Origin: Nocardia harenae NBRC 108248
GTDB taxonomy: Bacteria; Actinomycetota; Actinomycetes; Mycobacteriales; Mycobacteriaceae
Reading direction: 5' to 3'
Length of the DNA stretch: 64,000 nucleotides
Assembly: GCF_001612885.1 (NCBI RefSeq)
Contig: NZ_BDBH01000018.1
Coordinates: 1-64,000 of the forward strand
The notes beneath the pieces were generated by a model. That model made no database searches, was not told the origin of the DNA, and saw only the letters and a program-made list of their open reading frames with translations. A program made the position numbers and the translations under genes. Numbering within the stretch: the first letter of the stretch is position 1; each line of letters starts with the position of its first letter. Shown here in pieces: positions 23,937-30,996 of the stretch.

Positions 23937-24344
23937 TCAGGCCGCGGCGGCCCGCCCGGCCGCGACGCGCTTCTCGTCGGCATCCGCGAGCACCAGGTAC
24001 ACGGGTGGGAGCGCCACCTCCAGCGCCGTGAGCATCAGCGCGACAGGGTGCGGCCAGCCGTGCACGGCGATGGAGAGGAACCGGCCGACCGCGCCGAGCA
24101 GCATGATGCCTGCCAGGAGCCGGATGGCGCTCGCCGGGATCGGGTCGCGGCGGGCGGCCAGGATCCAGGCCAGGCCGTAGCCGGCGAAGACCGCGCCGAA
24201 GAAGCGGGCCTGGCTGTCCGCGGTGGCGCCCGGTTCGCCCATGTCCGGGAAGAGCGCCTCGCCGGTCGCCAGGTGCTCGAGCCCGATGAGGACGCAGATC
24301 ACCCCCATGACCAGTGCCAGCCAGCGCAGAGCCGATGCCGCCAT
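23937..24344 (-). CDS. DUF4345-like small membrane protein
   Basis: A 135-residue protein with four hydrophobic segments (about 7-28, 48-66, 73-95 and 100-122) and the stretch FFGAVFAGYGLAWILAARRD typical of DUF4345/DUF4267-like membrane proteins. ATG 24344 follows GGGAGG. It is divergent from a TetR regulator, with two palindromic operators between them, so it is probably the regulator's main target. Function unknown. Confidence 0.8.
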   Translation of the reverse strand: MAASALRWLALVMGVICVLIGLEHLATGEALFPDMGEPGATADSQARFFGAVFAGYGLAWILAARRDPIPASAIRLLAGIMLLGAVGRFLSIAVHGWPHPVALMLTALEVALPPVYLVLADADEKRVAAGRAAAA

Positions 24345-24362
24345 GATTCCCTCCCGAGTTAT

Positions 24363-24404
24363 TAGACGTGCGTCTACTATGGCGCGTTGGTAGACGCGCG
24401 TCAA
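24363..24404. promoter_or_regulatory. Two TetR-type palindromic operators
   Basis: TAGACGTGCGTCTA (24363-24376) is a perfect TAGACG-N2-CGTCTA palindrome, and TAGACGCGCGTCAA (24391-24404) is the same with one mismatch. They are spaced 28 bp start to start in the divergent promoter between the DUF4345 gene and the tetR gene. Strong evidence for autoregulation by that TetR protein. Confidence 0.75.
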
Positions 24405-24417
24405 CTAAGCTGGCGGC

Positions 24418-25002
24418 ATGGTTCGCCGTCGCCTGACCCCGGAGCAGCGCCGCGCCCAGATCGTCGAGGCCGGGGCGGCGCTCTTCGCCGACCGGCCGTA
24501 CGAGGCGGTGCTGATGGAGGAGGTCGCCGCCGCGGCGGGGATCTCCCGCGCCCTGCTCTACCGGCACTTCCCCGGCAAGCGGGACCTCTTCGCCGCCGTC
24601 TACGAGCGGGCGGCGGCGCAGCTGCTCGTCGACTCCTCGTTCGACCCCGCGCTCTCCGTGCCCGAGCAGATCTCGGCCGCGCTGAACACGCACCTGGACT
24701 ACTTCGAGGCCAATCCGCACGCGGTGCTCGCGGCCAACAAGGTGCTCGCCGCCGACCCCACCATCCAGGCGATCATCGCGGGCGAGCTCGGCGAACTGCG
24801 CCGCCGCATGCTGGACGAGCTCGGGCTCCCCGCCCCCCGCCGCGCCGCCGCCGAGTCGGTGATCGGCGCCTGGCTCACCTTCGTCCGGGTGCTCACCGTG
24901 GACTGGCTGGAGAACGGCACCGTCACCCGCGCCGACATGCACGCCGTCAGCACCGGCGCCCTGCTCGGCGCCCTCACCCCGCTGCTCGGCGAGGGGTCCT
25001 GA
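24418..25002 (+). CDS. TetR/AcrR family transcriptional regulator
   Basis: A 194-residue regulator. The N-terminal HTH is clear (RRAQIVEAGAALFADRPYEA, MEEVAAAAGISRALLYRHFPGKRDLFAAVYE), and the remaining helices form the ligand domain. The start lies 13 bp after the second TAGACG operator, consistent with self-repression. It ends 4 bp before the convergent truB stop. Confidence 0.9.
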   Translation: MVRRRLTPEQRRAQIVEAGAALFADRPYEAVLMEEVAAAAGISRALLYRHFPGKRDLFAAVYERAAAQLLVDSSFDPALSVPEQISAALNTHLDYFEANPHAVLAANKVLAADPTIQAIIAGELGELRRRMLDELGLPAPRRAAAESVIGAWLTFVRVLTVDWLENGTVTRADMHAVSTGALLGALTPLLGEGS

Positions 25003-25006
25003 CCGG

Positions 25007-25891
25007 TCAGAACCCAGCCGGCCGCACGACCATGACCGAGGCCGCCCGCTTCCCGCTCTCCTTCAGCAGTGCGATCGCCCGCCCGTCGGGATCGACCGCC
25101 GCATAGACGTCGTCCCGCCCGACCGGCTCCAGCCACCGCCCGTTCCGCAGATCCTCCGCCTGCGAGCGATCGATATCGCGCAGCGGAAAGGCCGCGCGCA
25201 CCGCCTCGTCCATGGGCAGCGAGAGCGACGGCGCCGCGGCGAGCGACTCGAGGGTGCGCGCGTGCTCGAGCGTGAACGGCCCGACCCGGGTGCGGCGCAG
25301 CGCCGTCAGGTGCCCCCCGACCCCGAGCGCGGCGCCCAGATCACGGGCCAGCGCCCGGATGTAGGTGCCGGACGAGCACTCCACCTCGACCTCGAGATCC
25401 ACGAACTCCCCGCGATCGTGCCGCGCCAGCACGGCGAACCGCGAGACCGTGACCGGCCGCGCCGGGAGCCGCACCTCCTCTCCGGCCCGATGCCGGGCGT
25501 ACGCCCGCTCCCCGTCGATCTTGATCGCACTCACCGTCGCGGGCACCTGCCGGATATCGCCGGTCAGCGCCGCCACCTCCGCCGCGACGGCCGCGTCGGT
25601 CACGTGCCCGGCGGGAACCACGGAGAGCACCTCCCCCTCGGCGTCGTCGGTGCCGGTGCTCGCCCCGAGCCTGATGGTCGCCGAGTACGCCTTGGTGGTG
25701 AGCGTCAGCAAGCCGAGCAGCTTGGTGGCCCGCTGCACGCCGAGCACCAGCACCCCGGTCGCCATGGGGTCGAGCGTCCCCGCGTGCCCGATCTTCCGCG
25801 TCCCCAGGATCCGGCGGCACTTGCCGACCACGTCGTGGCTGGTCATGCCGGGATCCTTGTCGACGATCAGCAGTCCGCCGAGCGGGTCCAT
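25007..25891 (-). CDS. truB: tRNA pseudouridine(55) synthase
   Basis: A 294-residue enzyme converting U55 of the tRNA T-loop to pseudouridine. DPLGGLLIVDKDPGMTSHDV and the catalytic motif KIGHAGTLDPMATGVLVLGV with the active Asp are complete. SSGTYIRALARDLG lies in the second half, and a PUA-like C-terminus follows. ATG 25891 shares a base with the pptT stop (TGATG). Mycobacterial order truB-pptT-pptH is kept. Confidence 0.97.
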   Translation of the reverse strand: MDPLGGLLIVDKDPGMTSHDVVGKCRRILGTRKIGHAGTLDPMATGVLVLGVQRATKLLGLLTLTTKAYSATIRLGASTGTDDAEGEVLSVVPAGHVTDAAVAAEVAALTGDIRQVPATVSAIKIDGERAYARHRAGEEVRLPARPVTVSRFAVLARHDRGEFVDLEVEVECSSGTYIRALARDLGAALGVGGHLTALRRTRVGPFTLEHARTLESLAAAPSLSLPMDEAVRAAFPLRDIDRSQAEDLRNGRWLEPVGRDDVYAAVDPDGRAIALLKESGKRAASVMVVRPAGF

Positions 25892-26559
25892 CAGGCGGTC
25901 GCGATCGCGGTCAGGATCAGCCCGGAGCCGATCTGCCAGCGCCCGTCGAAGTCGAGCAGCGGCCTGCCGCCGTCGTTGGTGCCGCCGGGGACGAGCAGCC
26001 TCGTGTGGAAGGTGCCGGAGCCGGAGTCCGGGCCCGCCGCCTCCACGGTGAAGGTGATGTGCGCGTCCTCGAAGCCGAGCCAGCGCAGCGTGAGCGGGAA
26101 CCACGCCTTGTAGGTGGCCTCCTTGGCGCAGAAGAGCAACCGGTCGAGGTGCAGCGGGCTCTCGGTCTGCTTCAGCCACTGCCGCTCCTCGGGCAGGCTG
26201 ACCGAATCGAGCACCCCGTCGGGCAGCTCCGCGTGCGGCTCGGCGTCGATGCCGACCGAGCGGAAGCGCAGCGCGTGCCCGAGCGCGGCGGCGCGGTACC
26301 CGTCGCAGTGCGTGAGGCTGCCGACGATCCCGCGCGGGAAGAGCGGCATGCCGCGCTCCCCCTTGCCGATCGGCACCTCCGGCTCGCCCAGCTGGGCCAG
26401 CGCCTGCCTGGCACAGTGCCGCGCCCCGATGAAATCGCGCCTGCGCTTCTCCACCGACTTGGCGATGAGGTGCTCCTCGGCGGGGTGCGCGCGCAGCCCC
26501 TCCGGGTACTCCAGCAGCTCCGCGGCGGCGATCCCGGACGGCAGAATGTTCTCGATCAT
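25891..26559 (-). CDS. pptT: 4'-phosphopantetheinyl transferase, PptT-type
   Basis: A 222-residue Sfp-type enzyme that loads the coenzyme A phosphopantetheine arm onto carrier domains of mycolate, lipid and siderophore synthases; essential in M. tuberculosis. Magnesium and catalytic residues are visible in SVGIDAEPHAELP (Asp, Glu) and LLFCAKEATYKAWFPLT (Lys-Glu-Lys signature). SLTHCDGYRAAAL carries the CoA-binding His. It is followed by truB (1-base overlap) and preceded by the phosphodiesterase gene whose M. tuberculosis counterpart counteracts it. Confidence 0.96.
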   Translation of the reverse strand: MIENILPSGIAAAELLEYPEGLRAHPAEEHLIAKSVEKRRRDFIGARHCARQALAQLGEPEVPIGKGERGMPLFPRGIVGSLTHCDGYRAAALGHALRFRSVGIDAEPHAELPDGVLDSVSLPEERQWLKQTESPLHLDRLLFCAKEATYKAWFPLTLRWLGFEDAHITFTVEAAGPDSGSGTFHTRLLVPGGTNDGGRPLLDFDGRWQIGSGLILTAIATA

Positions 26560-26582
26560 CGGCGACGAGCCTAGTCCAGCCG

Positions 26583-27551
26583 CTATCGGACCCCGCGCCG
26601 CCGCTGCGCCTTCGCCCGCATCTCCTCGGCCGCCGCCTCCATCTCCGGGGTGAGCCGGAAGTGCCCGCCGAACTTGTTCAGCGAGCCGGGCGAGTACTCC
26701 GGCGCGGGCAGGATCTGGCGCAGCAGGTTCTCCGGCAGCCCGCGGCGCTGCCACTCGCGCGGGTAGCCGAGCGAGACCTCCTCGAAGCGCACCCCGTCGT
26801 ACCAGGAGGTGCGCGGAATGTGCAGGTGCCCGTAGACCGAGCAGACGGTGTTGTAGCGGGTGTGCCAGTCCGCGGTGCGCGTGGTGCCGCACCAGAGCGA
26901 GAACTCCGGGTAGAAGAGCACGTCGGTGGGCTCCCGGACCAGCGGGAAGTGGTTGATCAGCACCACCGGGGTGCCGGGCTCCAGCGCGTTCAGCCTGCGC
27001 TCGGTGACCTGCACCCTGGCATGGCACCAGGCGTCCCTGGTCACGTACGGATCCGGGGACAGCAGGAACTCGTCGGTGGCGACCACATTGCGCTCGCGGG
27101 CCACGGCGAGCCCCTCGGCCTTGGTGCTGGTGCCCGCGGGCAGGAACGAGTAGTCGTAGAGCAGGAACATCGGCACCAGCGTGACGGCGCCGCCGTGCTG
27201 CTCGGCGCCCGCGCCGCGCCACACGGCGTACGGATCCTCCGGGGTGAGCACGTCCAGGTCGCGGCAGAGCGAGACCAGGTAGTCGTAGCGCGCCGCCCCG
27301 CGCATCTGCACCGGGTCCTTGGCGGTGGTCCACAGCTCGTGGTTGCCCGGCACCCAGATGACCGTGGCGAACCGGCTGCGCAGCAGCTCCAGCGCCCAGC
27401 GGATGTCCTCGGTCTTCTCCGCGACGTCGCCGGCGACGATCAGCCAGTCGTCCGGCGAATCCGCCCGGATCTGCTCGACCACCGGCTTGTTGCCCTTGTG
27501 ACCGACGTGGATGTCGCTCACCGCCATCAACTTGGGTATCACCCGATCCAC
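26583..27551 (-). CDS. pptH: Calcineurin-like metallophosphoesterase, PptH-like
   Basis: A 322-residue metallophosphoesterase. Metal ligands read in order: LMAVSDIHVGH (DxH), LIVAGDVAEKTEDI (GDxxE), VIWVPGNHELW (GNHE), VVLINHFPL (H) and VYGHLHIPRT (GHxH). GTG 27551 was chosen since its length is near the 324 residues of the M. tuberculosis protein; GTG 27542 is possible. In M. tuberculosis Rv2795c (PptH) removes phosphopantetheine from carrier proteins and opposes PptT. The adjacent pptT (23-bp gap) makes the same pair likely here. Confidence 0.92.
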   Translation of the reverse strand: MDRVIPKLMAVSDIHVGHKGNKPVVEQIRADSPDDWLIVAGDVAEKTEDIRWALELLRSRFATVIWVPGNHELWTTAKDPVQMRGAARYDYLVSLCRDLDVLTPEDPYAVWRGAGAEQHGGAVTLVPMFLLYDYSFLPAGTSTKAEGLAVARERNVVATDEFLLSPDPYVTRDAWCHARVQVTERRLNALEPGTPVVLINHFPLVREPTDVLFYPEFSLWCGTTRTADWHTRYNTVCSVYGHLHIPRTSWYDGVRFEEVSLGYPREWQRRGLPENLLRQILPAPEYSPGSLNKFGGHFRLTPEMEAAAEEMRAKAQRRRGVR

Positions 27552-27617
27552 GGTGCCACACCCGGCGGCGGGCCGGTCGGGCAGCACGCCGCCGGGGCGG
27601 TCACCGCATGGCGGCCG

Positions 27618-29135
27618 TCAGGGCCGCTGAATGTCGGCGCCGACCCGGGCCCAGCGCCCGGACATGGCCCTGGCACCGACCGCGAGCAGCCGCGCGAGCA
27701 TGAAGGCGACCAGTCCGGCCCAGATTCCGGCGACGCCCCACCCGAAAAACAGGGCCAGCCAGATCGCGGGCAGGAAGGCGGCCAGCGCGGCCGCCATGGT
27801 GGTGGTGCGCAGATACGCGGCGTCGCCGGCGCCGAGCAGCACGCCGTCGAGCGCGAACACCACGCCCGCCACCGGAATGATGGCGACGAAGAACCACCAG
27901 ATGACGCCGATCCGGTCCAGGACCGCCGGGTCGGTGGTGAAGAGCGGCGGGAGCGCCGCGGCGGCGAGCGCGAAGCAGGCGGCCAGCGCCACCGCGAAGA
28001 GCAGCGACCACCGGGTGACCCGGCCCGCCAGTCCGCGGGCGCCGCGCGCGTCGCCGCCGCCGAGCGCCGCGCCGACCAGGGTCTGGGCGGCGATGGCGAG
28101 CGAGTCCAGGGTGAGCGCCAGGAAGTTCCAGAGCTGCAGCACCACCTGGTGCGCGGCGACCGAGGCGGCACCGAAGCGGGAGGCAACCGCGGCGGCGGAG
28201 ACGAAGCAGGCCTGGAAGGCGAGGCTGCGCACGATGAGGTCGCGGCCGAGCACCAGCTGGGCGCGCATGATCGCGGGGCGGGGGCGCAGCGCGGCGCGCT
28301 CCCGGACCAGCGCGGCCAGGAAGAGCGCGGCGGTAACGGCCTGACCGGCGACATTGGCCGCCGCCGAACCGGGCAGCCCCCAGTGCGGGGCGAACCACAG
28401 CCCATGCACCAGCAGCGGGCAGAGCAGCGCCGAGAGCGCGAGCCCGCAGACCACGAAGACCAGCGGCCGCCTGGTCTCCTGCACACCGCGCAGCCACCCG
28501 TTGCCCGCCATGGCGATCAGGATGAGCGGCACCCCGAACAGCGCGATCCGCAACCAGGGCAGGGCCTGGCCCGCGATCTCGGAGCCGCCCGCGATCACCC
28601 GGGTGAGCGGAGCGGCGGCGCCCTGCGCCGCGAGCAGCAGCACCAGCCCGATGCCGAGCGCCAGCCAGGTGGCCTGCACGCCCTCGGCCACCGCACCGGC
28701 CCGGTCCCCCGCGCCGTGCCTGCGGGCGGAGCGGGCCGTGGTGCCGTAGGAGAGGAAGGTGAGCTGGGTACTGGCCTGCGCCAGGATCAGCCCGCCCACC
28801 GCGAGCCCGGCCAGCGCCTGCGCGCCCAGCCTGCCGACCACGGCGAGGTCGAAGAGCAGGTAGATCGGTTCGGCGACGAGCACGCCGAGCGTCGGGATGG
28901 CCAGCGCCAGCAGCCGCCGCGGCCCGGCGTCGGCCGCCGGAGCGTCCGCGGCAGCGTCGGGCGCCGCCCCTGCACCGGCCGCCGAAGGCACAGAGCCGGG
29001 CTTCGCTTCCACGTCGGCCGCGGGAGGCACGGCGTCACGAGCCGGGCCGATGGCGGCCTCGGCCGGCACCGGCCCGGCCCTGGTGGCGGAACCCCGCTCG
29101 GTCGCCGGGTGGCCGGGTAGCTCACCGTCGCTCAT
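27618..29135 (-). CDS. dinF: MATE family efflux transporter (DinF-like)
   Basis: A 505-residue protein with twelve hydrophobic segments in two similar halves (for example LALAIPTLGVLVAEPIYLLF and SLAFQACFVSAAAVASRFGA). The unusual N-terminal extension of about 70 residues is rich in Ala/Pro/Gly and probably disordered. It matches M. tuberculosis dinF (Rv2836c) in family and position before the nrnA-type gene. Its start overlaps the nrnA stop by 4 bp. Likely a cation-coupled drug or metabolite exporter. Confidence 0.92.
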   Translation of the reverse strand: MSDGELPGHPATERGSATRAGPVPAEAAIGPARDAVPPAADVEAKPGSVPSAAGAGAAPDAAADAPAADAGPRRLLALAIPTLGVLVAEPIYLLFDLAVVGRLGAQALAGLAVGGLILAQASTQLTFLSYGTTARSARRHGAGDRAGAVAEGVQATWLALGIGLVLLLAAQGAAAPLTRVIAGGSEIAGQALPWLRIALFGVPLILIAMAGNGWLRGVQETRRPLVFVVCGLALSALLCPLLVHGLWFAPHWGLPGSAAANVAGQAVTAALFLAALVRERAALRPRPAIMRAQLVLGRDLIVRSLAFQACFVSAAAVASRFGAASVAAHQVVLQLWNFLALTLDSLAIAAQTLVGAALGGGDARGARGLAGRVTRWSLLFAVALAACFALAAAALPPLFTTDPAVLDRIGVIWWFFVAIIPVAGVVFALDGVLLGAGDAAYLRTTTMAAALAAFLPAIWLALFFGWGVAGIWAGLVAFMLARLLAVGARAMSGRWARVGADIQRP

Positions 29136-30133
29136 TCGAGCGCGGCGAGCAGCGCCGCGAGGATCTCGTCGGCCGTGCCGTGCGTGGTGTACCCGGCGGC
29201 GAAGCGGTGTCCGCCGCCGCCGAGCGCGGTGGCAACGGCGGACACGTCCACTCCGTCGGCGGCGCCGGGCCCGCTGTTACGGGAGCGCAGCGAGACCGTC
29301 CAGCGGCCCTCGACCGAGCGGTGCTCCTTGAAGACGGCGGCGATCCCGGCCTCGGCGCTGGTGCGCACGATATCGATGACGCTCTCCACCTCCTCGGCGC
29401 CGAGCCCGTTCACATCGGTGCGCCGCACGAAGGCGTAGGCCAGCCCGATCCCACCGCGCACCCCCGGCTCCAGCCGGGCGCTGCCCAGCACCGCGGCGAG
29501 CATGGGCAGCCAGCCGAACGGGTGCGTGTCGAGCAGCGCGCGGGAGATCTCGGCGCCGTCGATCCCGGTGCCGAGCAGCCGCTCGGCCAGCCCGTGCGTG
29601 CCGGGCCGCACCCAGCGGAACGAGCCGGTATCGGTGACCAGCCCGGCATACAGGCAGTGCGCCACCGCCGCGTCGATCGGCTCGCCCCAGGCATCGAGCA
29701 CCCGGGCGACCAGCCCCGCGGTCGATTCGGCGTCGGGGTCGATGAGGTTGATCGCCCCGAACCGGGTGTTCGAGCGGTGATGGTCGATCACCAGCGTGGT
29801 GGCTGCCCCGGCCAGCCGGTCGCCGAGCGCCCCGAGCCGCCCCGCGCTGCCGCAGTCGACGGTGACCAGCAGGTCGACCTCGGCGGGCACCTCCGCGGAC
29901 GGGACGATCAGCTCGGCGCCGGGCAGCGTCCGCAGCGATGCCGCCAGCGCCGCCGGCTCGGCGAAGGAGACCCGCACCGGGACTCCGCGCCTGCGCAGCA
30001 CGTGCGCCAGCGCGAGCCCGCTGCCGACGGTGTCGGCGTCCGGTTGCACGTGGCAGAGGATGGTGACCGATCGAGCCGCATCCAGCGCTCGTACCGCCGG
30101 GCCCAGCTCGACCGGCTCATCCGTGGAGATCAT
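29132..30133 (-). CDS. nrnA: DHH phosphoesterase: oligoribonuclease/PAP phosphatase (NrnA/CnpB-like)
   Basis: A 333-residue DHH/DHHA1 protein. Metal motifs: ILCHVQPDADTVGSGLAL (the family DxD), VTVDCGSAGRLG, TLVIDHHRSNTRFG (DHH) and LVTDTGSFRW. The C-terminal substrate-binding loop is GGGGHRFAAGYTT. Mycobacterial Rv2837c degrades cyclic dinucleotides, nano-RNA and pAp; the same is likely here. Operonic with dinF downstream (4-bp overlap) and rbfA upstream (11 bp). Confidence 0.95.
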   Translation of the reverse strand: MISTDEPVELGPAVRALDAARSVTILCHVQPDADTVGSGLALAHVLRRRGVPVRVSFAEPAALAASLRTLPGAELIVPSAEVPAEVDLLVTVDCGSAGRLGALGDRLAGAATTLVIDHHRSNTRFGAINLIDPDAESTAGLVARVLDAWGEPIDAAVAHCLYAGLVTDTGSFRWVRPGTHGLAERLLGTGIDGAEISRALLDTHPFGWLPMLAAVLGSARLEPGVRGGIGLAYAFVRRTDVNGLGAEEVESVIDIVRTSAEAGIAAVFKEHRSVEGRWTVSLRSRNSGPGAADGVDVSAVATALGGGGHRFAAGYTTHGTADEILAALLAALE

Positions 30134-30144
30134 GCTCGTGCCGG

Positions 30145-30585
30145 TTACTCGTCGTCCCGGTCGCTCTTGTACGGGTCCGGCTCGCCGGCCGGGGTGGCGT
30201 TCGCCGCCACCCTGGCCACCGCGTCGTCCTGCTCCCTGGCCCGGGCCAGGAGCTCCTCCATCTCGCGCGCGGCGTCCGGCACGGTGTCGAGCACGAAGGC
30301 GAGGGTCGGGGTGAACTTGACCCCGGTGCCCGCCCCCACCTTCGAGCGCAGCACCCCCTTCGCCTTCTCCAGCCCGGCCGCGGCCTCGGTGTAATCCGGT
30401 TCCGCGTCGAGGGTTTCGCCGCGCACCGTGTAGTAGACGGTGGCGTCGCGCAGGTCGCCGGTGACCTTCGCATCGGTGACGGTGATGAAACGCAAACGCG
30501 GGTCCTTGATCTCGTACTCGATCGCGGTCGCCACGATCGAGGAGATCCGCTTCGCGAGCCGGCGTGCCCTGGCCTGATCCACCAT
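30145..30585 (-). CDS. rbfA: 30S ribosome-binding factor A
   Basis: A 146-residue KH-like protein assisting late 16S rRNA maturation and cold adaptation. VDQARARRLAKRISSIVATA, IKDPRLRFITVTDAKVTGDL and LRSKVGAGTGVKFTPTLAFV are diagnostic. ATG 30585 follows GGAGGAAT. The acidic tail is longer than in E. coli but normal for actinobacteria. Confidence 0.97.
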   Translation of the reverse strand: MVDQARARRLAKRISSIVATAIEYEIKDPRLRFITVTDAKVTGDLRDATVYYTVRGETLDAEPDYTEAAAGLEKAKGVLRSKVGAGTGVKFTPTLAFVLDTVPDAAREMEELLARAREQDDAVARVAANATPAGEPDPYKSDRDDE

Positions 30586-30634
30586 GGCCGATTCCTCCTG
30601 TCCTGATATGGGAACGGCGTCGGCGGAGGACGTC

Positions 30635-30925
30635 TCAGTCCTCCGGTCCGAAGATGCGGCGGCGCACCGCCAGCAACTGTAGCTCCGGACGCGCGGCCAC
30701 GTGCCGCTCACAACGGTCCAGGACCGTTGTCAATTGGTCCATTCCCGCGCTCACCATCGCCACACCCAGCTGGGAGCGGCGATGGAGGTCGTGGTCCCCG
30801 CCCTCGGCGGCACTCACCCCGAAGCGCTGCAGCTCGGCCAGAACCGGCCGGATGAGCTTGCGCTTCTCCTTGAGCGAGTGCACATCCCCGAGCAGGATGT
30901 CGAATTCGAGTGCACCGAGGTACAC
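30635..30925 (-). CDS. DUF503 family protein (YlxP)
   Basis: A 96-residue protein. YLGALEFDILLGDVHSLKEK is the DUF503 signature, followed by RKLIRPVLAELQRFGVSAAE. GTG 30925 was chosen because GGAGG lies five bases upstream and it matches the family N-terminus; an overlapping GTG at 30931 is unlikely. YlxP lies between infB and rbfA in many bacteria, including Bacillus, as here. Proposed to help ribosome assembly; biochemistry is unsettled. Confidence 0.9.
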   Translation of the reverse strand: MYLGALEFDILLGDVHSLKEKRKLIRPVLAELQRFGVSAAEGGDHDLHRRSQLGVAMVSAGMDQLTTVLDRCERHVAARPELQLLAVRRRIFGPED

Positions 30926-30996
30926 GCTCACCTCCGGGTAGGGGCGCGCGAGGGCGCCCCGGCCCGGTGGCCGGAGCGCCTTCACGATGCCGAGCG

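Noticed and set aside
26661..29120. An 819-codon plus-strand frame
   Set aside because: Antisense shadow of the pptH and MATE genes, without recognisable domains.
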